From NCBI GenBank assembly GCA_945787445.1, contig CALZHT010000005.1, forward strand, positions 1 through 64,000: 64,000 nt of DNA, given 5' to 3'. The position numbers and the translations under genes are program-made. Source of the DNA: an uncultured Desulfobulbaceae bacterium. Lineage in GTDB: Bacteria > Desulfobacterota > Desulfobulbia > Desulfobulbales > CALZHT01. Shown in pieces: positions 58,195 through 64,000 of this stretch. The notes under the pieces were generated by a model, which worked only from the letters and a program-made list of their open reading frames with translations, was not told the origin of the DNA and did no database searches. How positions within the stretch are numbered: the first letter of the stretch is position 1; the number at the start of each line of letters is the position of its first letter.

Positions 58195-61100
58195 TGGATC
58201 TACTCCTTTCAAAGCCTATGAAAAAGGCGAGCAGCGACGGAATTACGAACAGGGTGAAAACCGTCGACATGGCAAGACCGCCCAACAGAATGGAGCCAAG
58301 GCCGCGGTAGAGCTCGCTGCCCTGACCGGTTGAAAGCACCAGCGGCAGCATGCCGAGCAGGCTGGTGGTGGCGCTCATGAAAATAGGCCGGATTCTGGTC
58401 TGCACCGCATCAGTTATGGCCGGGATGCCGATGAGTCCGTTATACCGGACATTGTTTAAAGATTGATGCACGATGAGAATCGCATTATTGACCACGGTGC
58501 CGATGAGGATAATGAATCCCAACATGGTAAGGACATCAAAACCCTGGGGGGCGATAAAGGCATTTACCGCCCGCAGCCCCAGGAAACCGCCGGCCGCGGC
58601 CAGCGGCACACTGAAGAGAATTATCAACGGATAGAGGAAATTCTCGAACAGTGCCGCCATCAACAAATAGGTGATCACCAGGGCCAGAAGCAGGTTCCAC
58701 TGCAAAGCCAGCCGGGTCTCCGTGAGTTTATCGGCATTGCCGCCCACTTGGACGCGAACATTTCCGAGTTTGCCTTCCTCCTGCATTGCCCCGATGATAT
58801 CATTCTCAATGGTTTCCATGGCGCTCTGCAGGGGCAGATCAAATGGCGGGGTGACCTGCAGGGTAATGGTGCGGTCGCGCTCCAGATGATTGATCTGCGG
58901 CATCCCTTGTCCGTACTTAAGGTTTGAGACATCACCCACCCGGATCAGATTGCCGAAGCTGTTGACAATGGTACCGTTTAAAATGTCTTCCGGCGTTTGA
59001 AAAGAGAGATCATCACCTTTGATCACCAGGTCTACCTGTTTCACCCCTGCGGGCCTGTACTCTTCGATTTTGCGGCCATCCATCAGGACATCGACATAAA
59101 TCCCCAGATCATCTTCAGTCAGACCGTTTGCCGCAAGCTTCTCCTTATTGGGAATGATATCCACTTCAGGATAACTGGTTTCAAGAGAAGGCACTGGACG
59201 AACCTGGGCATCGGCAATCTTGGCGGGTATCCTGGCGAACATCATTTCCTGGGCAATACCTGCCACTTCATTAATGTCCTGGCCGGAAATATTGACATCA
59301 ACCGTTCGGCCTACACCGATGCCGGCCTCAAAGATGCCGGACTGGATGGAGACCCCGAAAATGCCGGGGATGGAATGGATAATCCTGGTAAAGAGCGGCA
59401 TCATTTCCTTGGCCCGGGTCTCGTGGACGCTTAGCCCCCCGAACAGGTTGAAGCGGTCCGCCCCAACATAGAACATCTGTCGTATCTGCGGAATGCCGTC
59501 TTTGCCGTCTTCCTCAAAATAGGGCTTCGCTTCATTGTAAATATAGTGCCCCATATCTTTCAATTTCTCTACGGAATAGCCCGGCGGCGGAATAAGAATA
59601 TTGAGGATAAGATTGCGGTTGCCCTGGGGAAGGTATTCGGCACTGGGCAGCAGCCAGACGGTTAGGCCCAGGGAAAACGAGGTAAACAGGACTATTGTTG
59701 CCACCCGGGTAAAACTATTCTTGAGACAGAAATTGGATAATTTCATCAATACGGCGACAAAGATCGGCCCCACTTTACTTTTCTGCAGTCGCCCCGGTTT
59801 GCGGTTTTTCTTTCGTTTATAAAATTGGTGGATCAGGGTGGGGATTACGGAAATCGATACAAACAGACTGAGCAGAATCGAAAAAGTAATGGCGATGGCG
59901 ATATCCCGGAAGAGCTGACCCGCCTCTTCCTGGATAAAGATGACCGGCAGGAACACGGCCACCGTGGTGGCGGTAGAGGCCAACACCGCACCCCAGACTT
60001 CCTTGGCGCCCTCATACGCGGCGGCAAAAGCCTTCTTGCCCATCTTGCGGTGCCGGTCGATGTTCTCTAGGACAACAATGGAATTATCCACCAGCATGCC
60101 CACGGCAAATGATATGCCTGCCAGACTGACCACATTGAGATTCCGGCCCAATATCCACAAAAACACAAAGGTGCCGATGGCGGATATGGGTATTGCCACC
60201 GCTGTGGTCACCGTAGCAGTAAAACTTCTCAGGAAAAGCAGCAGGACGGTGATGGCAAGCATGCCGCCGATCATAACATTTTTTTTGACCAGATTGATTG
60301 CGGTATTGATATAGGGCCGCTGATCATAGACCCAATCGATGTAAACGTTGTTTTGGGCCAGCAGGCCGTCATTGAGCCACTTGACTTTCTTTTCAAGCTC
60401 ATCGCTCATTTCCAGGACGTTGGCCCCCTGTTCTTTCCTGACGCCGACCACTATACCCTGGACACCATTATGCAGAATGGCGCCATCTTCCTTTTTATAA
60501 CCGTCGCTGACCCGGGCCACGTCCCGCAGATATACGCGGTTGATGCCGTTGTCAAAGATCACCACATCCAGGGCATCGGCTGCTGTTTGAAACTGACTGA
60601 CCGTCCGGATACGATAGTTTTTCTTGCCCACCCCCAGGACACCGGCTGCAGCGTCCTGATTGGCCTTTCTGACCGCATCGATGATCTGGTTGATTGTAAT
60701 ATTGTGACGCGCCATCTTTTCGGCATCGATGGTCACATGCAGTTCGTTTTCAGTACCGCCGAAAACAAGCAAAGATCCCACTCCTTTGACCCGTTCCAGA
60801 TGTTGCCGGACGTTGTCTTCGAAAAAGGTCTTGAAGTGGTTGATGTGTTCCTTGTTTTCCGGCGTTGTTTTCAAGAGCATCCAGATAACCGGCGAACTCT
60901 GGGCGCCGGCCGCTTCAATCACCGGTCTGTCGGCGTTCTCCGGATAATTAGAGACTTCGTTCATTTTATTGGATACCCGGAGCAGGGCATCATCAAGGTC
61001 GGTTCCTATCTGAAAAGAGAGGGTGATCTCACCGAAGCTGTTGAAACTGGAACTCTCCATTTCAGTGAGGCCCTGCAATCCTTTTAACGCCTCCTCCTGG

Positions 61101-61297
61101 TTTTCGATGATTTCCTTTTCGATCTCATACGGGGTGGCGCCGCCCCAAACCGTGCTTACCGTGATCTGCGGTGTTTCCACATCCGGAGTGAGCTGCACCG
61201 GCAGCTTTTTTAAGCCCAGCAGACCGAACATCACCACAAGGATGACGGCAACCGTCACTGATACCGGTTTGCCGATGGAATATTTTATGATGTCCAT
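58181..61297 (-). CDS. RND efflux pump permease (AcrB-like)
   Basis: ACR_tran layout: GKPVSVTVAVILVVMFGLLGL, LAGISFAVGMLVDNSIVVLENI. Confidence 0.97.
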   Translation of the reverse strand: MDIIKYSIGKPVSVTVAVILVVMFGLLGLKKLPVQLTPDVETPQITVSTVWGGATPYEIEKEIIENQEEALKGLQGLTEMESSSFNSFGEITLSFQIGTDLDDALLRVSNKMNEVSNYPENADRPVIEAAGAQSSPVIWMLLKTTPENKEHINHFKTFFEDNVRQHLERVKGVGSLLVFGGTENELHVTIDAEKMARHNITINQIIDAVRKANQDAAAGVLGVGKKNYRIRTVSQFQTAADALDVVIFDNGINRVYLRDVARVSDGYKKEDGAILHNGVQGIVVGVRKEQGANVLEMSDELEKKVKWLNDGLLAQNNVYIDWVYDQRPYINTAINLVKKNVMIGGMLAITVLLLFLRSFTATVTTAVAIPISAIGTFVFLWILGRNLNVVSLAGISFAVGMLVDNSIVVLENIDRHRKMGKKAFAAAYEGAKEVWGAVLASTATTVAVFLPVIFIQEEAGQLFRDIAIAITFSILLSLFVSISVIPTLIHQFYKRKKNRKPGRLQKSKVGPIFVAVLMKLSNFCLKNSFTRVATIVLFTSFSLGLTVWLLPSAEYLPQGNRNLILNILIPPPGYSVEKLKDMGHYIYNEAKPYFEEDGKDGIPQIRQMFYVGADRFNLFGGLSVHETRAKEMMPLFTRIIHSIPGIFGVSIQSGIFEAGIGVGRTVDVNISGQDINEVAGIAQEMMFARIPAKIADAQVRPVPSLETSYPEVDIIPNKEKLAANGLTEDDLGIYVDVLMDGRKIEEYRPAGVKQVDLVIKGDDLSFQTPEDILNGTIVNSFGNLIRVGDVSNLKYGQGMPQINHLERDRTITLQVTPPFDLPLQSAMETIENDIIGAMQEEGKLGNVRVQVGGNADKLTETRLALQWNLLLALVITYLLMAALFENFLYPLIILFSVPLAAAGGFLGLRAVNAFIAPQGFDVLTMLGFIILIGTVVNNAILIVHQSLNNVRYNGLIGIPAITDAVQTRIRPIFMSATTSLLGMLPLVLSTGQGSELYRGLGSILLGGLAMSTVFTLFVIPSLLAFFIGFERSRSNDTI

Positions 61298-62361
61298 TAC
61301 TTTTCTCCTGCAACTATAACGGGCTGATCCGGGCGCAGTCGTTCGTTGCCCTCCACGACAACATCCATTCCGGCCACGAAATACGGATTGTCCGCCCCGA
61401 TCGTATTACCAAGATAGGTGACAATATTGACCGGCAGGATTGCCGCTTTTCCTTCTTTGACCGTGTAGACAAAATCTTTTCCCTGGAATTTGACGAGAGC
61501 ATCGCGCGGGATGATGCCAAGTTGTTTTTTTCCGCTGGTGGAGACATAGACAGTGGCAGACATGTTTTCCGCTACTTTTACCAGGGTGGGGATCCGGACC
61601 TTTAAAAAAACGTTTTTGGTTTTTTCGTCCGCAGTTGGATCAAGATCATCAATGGTACCTGTCAGTTCCTTATTAAACGCATTGACCACTACCGGAACCT
61701 TGTCACCGATTGAAATGAATTGCAACACGGTTTCGGCCACCGGAACCTTTACAAAAAGATCATTTATGGAACCGATAGCGACCAATTGTTTACCTTGTTG
61801 CACCCAGTCGCCGGAATCGACGTTTTTTTCGAGAACCACACTGTCAAAAGGTGCTTTGATGACACTTTTACGTTTTTGAATATGCAGCTTCTCTAGCTCA
61901 TTTTCTGCTGCCTGTTTTTCCATAAGGGCATCCTGAAAGGTAAAGAGTGCATCATCAAAATCCTTTTCACTCACTCCATCTTTTGCGTAGAGGGACTCTA
62001 GCCTTTTGTAGTTTTTTTCCGCATTGCGGATGCGGAGTTCAATCTGCTCAATCCGGGTTTTCTTCAAGGTAATATCTTTTTCAAGGATTTCGGTGTTGAG
62101 GCGCACCAGAGGAGCCCCTTTCTTCACTTGGTCTCCTTCATTGACCTCAACGGCTTCTACCAACCCTGACACTTCCGAAGACACATGGCTGGTGCGGTCA
62201 TAGTAAAGCAGGCCTATAAATGACTGGTTTTCGGAAATTTCATTCTGGGTGATTTTTGCGGTAACCACCTTTGCCGGAGGCGGCTCCTGGGCAAAAACAG
62301 TGGAACTGCTCAGTATAGCTATCGCCAATAGAATCTGAAAAACTCGCACAGTGCACCTCAT
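61297..62361 (-). CDS. RND periplasmic adaptor subunit
   Basis: Lipoyl/barrel-sandwich VSSEVSGLVEAVEVNEGDQVKKGAPLVRL; coiled-coil hairpin. Confidence 0.95.
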   Translation of the reverse strand: MRCTVRVFQILLAIAILSSSTVFAQEPPPAKVVTAKITQNEISENQSFIGLLYYDRTSHVSSEVSGLVEAVEVNEGDQVKKGAPLVRLNTEILEKDITLKKTRIEQIELRIRNAEKNYKRLESLYAKDGVSEKDFDDALFTFQDALMEKQAAENELEKLHIQKRKSVIKAPFDSVVLEKNVDSGDWVQQGKQLVAIGSINDLFVKVPVAETVLQFISIGDKVPVVVNAFNKELTGTIDDLDPTADEKTKNVFLKVRIPTLVKVAENMSATVYVSTSGKKQLGIIPRDALVKFQGKDFVYTVKEGKAAILPVNIVTYLGNTIGADNPYFVAGMDVVVEGNERLRPDQPVIVAGEK

Positions 62362-62365
62362 ATTA

Positions 62366-62821
62366 TTAAGACTTTTTTTCCAGCTCTTCAGTCATCTTCT
62401 TAATATTACTGGTTATTTTGGTTAATATGTTTTTGACAATCTGCTGTTCTTCTTCGGATATCCCGTGGAGGAAATCCGCGGAAAACAATTCGAACACATT
62501 GAAGACCTCATCGACCAAAGATTTGCCCTTTTCTGTCAGAAAAACAAGGGAAGCGCGCCGATCGTTAGGATCATCACGTCTTTCCACCAGTGTTTTTATT
62601 TCCAGCCGGTCCAGTAACCTGGTCATATTTGCCGGTGTCTTACTGGTTATTTCACCGATTTCCCGCTGGGTCAACCCAGAATCAACGGGCATATTTTTCA
62701 AAAGATGGAACTGCTCCACGGTTAAATCATAAGGATTCAGGACTTTTTCTGCGAAATTGCGCATGTCTTGACCTGTCATATAAAGCTGCCGTCCCAATGT
62801 GTCTTCATTGCAACACTTCAT
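62366..62821 (-). CDS. MarR-family transcriptional regulator
   Basis: wHTH: LTQREIGEITSKTPANMTRLLDRLEIKTLVERRDDPNDRRASLVFLTEKG. Confidence 0.94.
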   Translation of the reverse strand: MKCCNEDTLGRQLYMTGQDMRNFAEKVLNPYDLTVEQFHLLKNMPVDSGLTQREIGEITSKTPANMTRLLDRLEIKTLVERRDDPNDRRASLVFLTEKGKSLVDEVFNVFELFSADFLHGISEEEQQIVKNILTKITSNIKKMTEELEKKS

Positions 62822-62841
62822 TGCTTGATTCCTCTATAGTT

Positions 62842-62942
62842 GACACACCCGCAAAGTCGGGAAAGTGGTTAACGTGCCATGTATTCCATTGGCATTACAC
62901 GGCCAGACAACGATGGAATCTGATTTTTAAGGATTCCATCAA
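62842..62942 (+). repeat. Interspersed repeat family A, copy 4
   Basis: cccgcaaagtcgggaaagtggttaacgtgccatgta...gatggaatctgatttttaaggattccatc. Confidence 0.8.
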
Positions 62943-63023
62943 TAATTGTCCTATAAATATTCAACTCACTAATAGTTGACTAGACAAATATATACATGTC
63001 AATAAAGTTGTCAACAAAAAAAT

Positions 63024-63050
63024 CCCCGGTCATCTCAAGGAGAGCCGGGG
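63024..63050. terminator. Hairpin, possible terminator
   Basis: ccccggtcatctcaaggagagccgggg preceded by an A-tract (T-tract on the minus strand). Confidence 0.6.
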
Positions 63051-63329
63051 ACTTCATTAAATATTCGATTTTTTATCTTAAAATGGGGAGTATGGGGGTC
63101 AACTACCATTTTCTGTTGAGATAGCCGGGATACATTTTGTTGCCGGTTTTTTAGCAAAACTCAGGAGAAGCGCTAAAAAACTAAAGAGGCAGAAGACCCA
63201 CACACTCAATACAAAAAGATTACCATGGTAAGCTCGTAAAATTCGTCCCATTGTTGGAATGATTCGTTATATTTAGCATATACATAGATAAGGAACGATG
63301 TCAAAAAAAATTTAACAAAATCGACCATG

Positions 63330-63344
63330 TACCACATTGTGGCA
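63330..63344. promoter_or_regulatory. Candidate operator dyad TACCAC-ATT-GTGGCA
   Basis: Fourth match to the TACCAC-N3-GTGGTA motif. Confidence 0.4.
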
Positions 63345-63634
63345 CTATGAAAAAATTCCTTATGGAGTATAGCAATATGGCGGAGGGTGTACCAGGTGAC
63401 ATGGCAATGGATGAGATGTCAGCAAGACAAAAGGATTGATAGGTTTGTTGACCATGTCAGAAAAGGTAAGACCCAGGCTCGATATTGTGGAATAAAGAAA
63501 TCTCTGTTCGGGTGAGGTTTATTTCAAAAGAGAAAAATGCGGCAATTCGCGGATATGCTTTTTATCCTTGACAGTTCTGCGTTTCCTGAAGTAAAAATAC
63601 TGTATTTTTATGTATTTAGAGATCAGGAGGAAAG

Positions 63635-64000
63635 ATGGTTAAGGTCGGCATAATTGGCGGATCAGGATTGGACGATCCGGATATTCTGAAGAATCCGAGT
63701 GAAGTGACAATTAATACACCCTATGGGAATCCCTCTTCGGTGCTGATGTGCGGCTCAATTTCAGGAGTGGATGTTGCCATTCTTGCCCGGCATGGCAAAG
63801 ACCACTCAATCCTGCCAACCGGGGTCAACTTCCGGGCAAATATCTGGGCCTTGAAAGAACATGGCTGCACCCATATATTGGCCGCAACAGCGGTTGGCTC
63901 CTTGCGCGAGGAAATAGCGCCCGGCCACCTTGTCTTTCCCGGTCAGTTCATAGACTTTACCAAGAAAAGGGAAACAACATTTTTTGACGAAGATGTTGTA
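63635..64000 (+). CDS. mtnP: S-methyl-5'-thioadenosine phosphorylase (partial, runs off the window)
   Basis: MVKVGIIGGSGLDDPDIL...ILARHGKDHSILPTGVNFRANIWALKEHGCTHILAATAVGSL; RBS CAGGAGGAAAG. Confidence 0.93.
   Translation, partial: MVKVGIIGGSGLDDPDILKNPSEVTINTPYGNPSSVLMCGSISGVDVAILARHGKDHSILPTGVNFRANIWALKEHGCTHILAATAVGSLREEIAPGHLVFPGQFIDFTKKRETTFFDEDVV

Noticed and set aside
60353-61087. 244-aa plus-strand ORF
   Set aside because: Entirely antisense to the RND permease gene (58181-61297), which has clear family motifs; a shadow ORF
1-64000. tRNA, rRNA, integrase, prophage or defence-system genes
   Set aside because: None recognisable in the supplied ORFs or intergenic sequence

Overview
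The window appears to be a 64 kb chromosomal segment of a Desulfobulbales-like member of the Desulfobacterota. That placement is inferred from gene content and was not tested. Main contents: (i) a type II secretion operon (gspE-F-HJ-I-K-L-M-C-D plus a small downstream gene), with gspG about 24 kb away; (ii) several sulfur-trafficking loci: a split YeeE/YedE pair with an FAD reductase, a TusA-DsrE-DsrE-like-mini-DsrH operon, and a YeeE/YedE-TusA-GGYG-protein-USP operon; (iii) a secreted beta-propeller protein with one C-terminal heme motif; (iv) a GT2 / radical SAM / B12 radical SAM / FAD oxidase cluster; (v) Lon, MltG, FprA flavoprotein, DinG-type helicase, prenyltransferase, polysaccharide deacetylase, MscS, DUF748/OmpA-like protein, and a MarR-RND efflux operon; (vi) a partial MTA phosphorylase at the right edge. 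Less ordinary structure: a TACCAC-N3-GTGGTA dyad upstream of three sulfur/redox loci and in one further intergenic region; an orphan, somewhat degenerate GEMM-I-like riboswitch antisense-oriented to a polysaccharide deacetylase gene; a fused double pseudopilin (GspH-GspJ); at least four families of palindromic interspersed repeats, one of which forms the C-terminus of a HEAT-like gene; and a 57-aa sORF (Cys-Trp-Trp end) missing from the ORF track. No CRISPR array, tRNA, rRNA, prophage or intact transposase was found.
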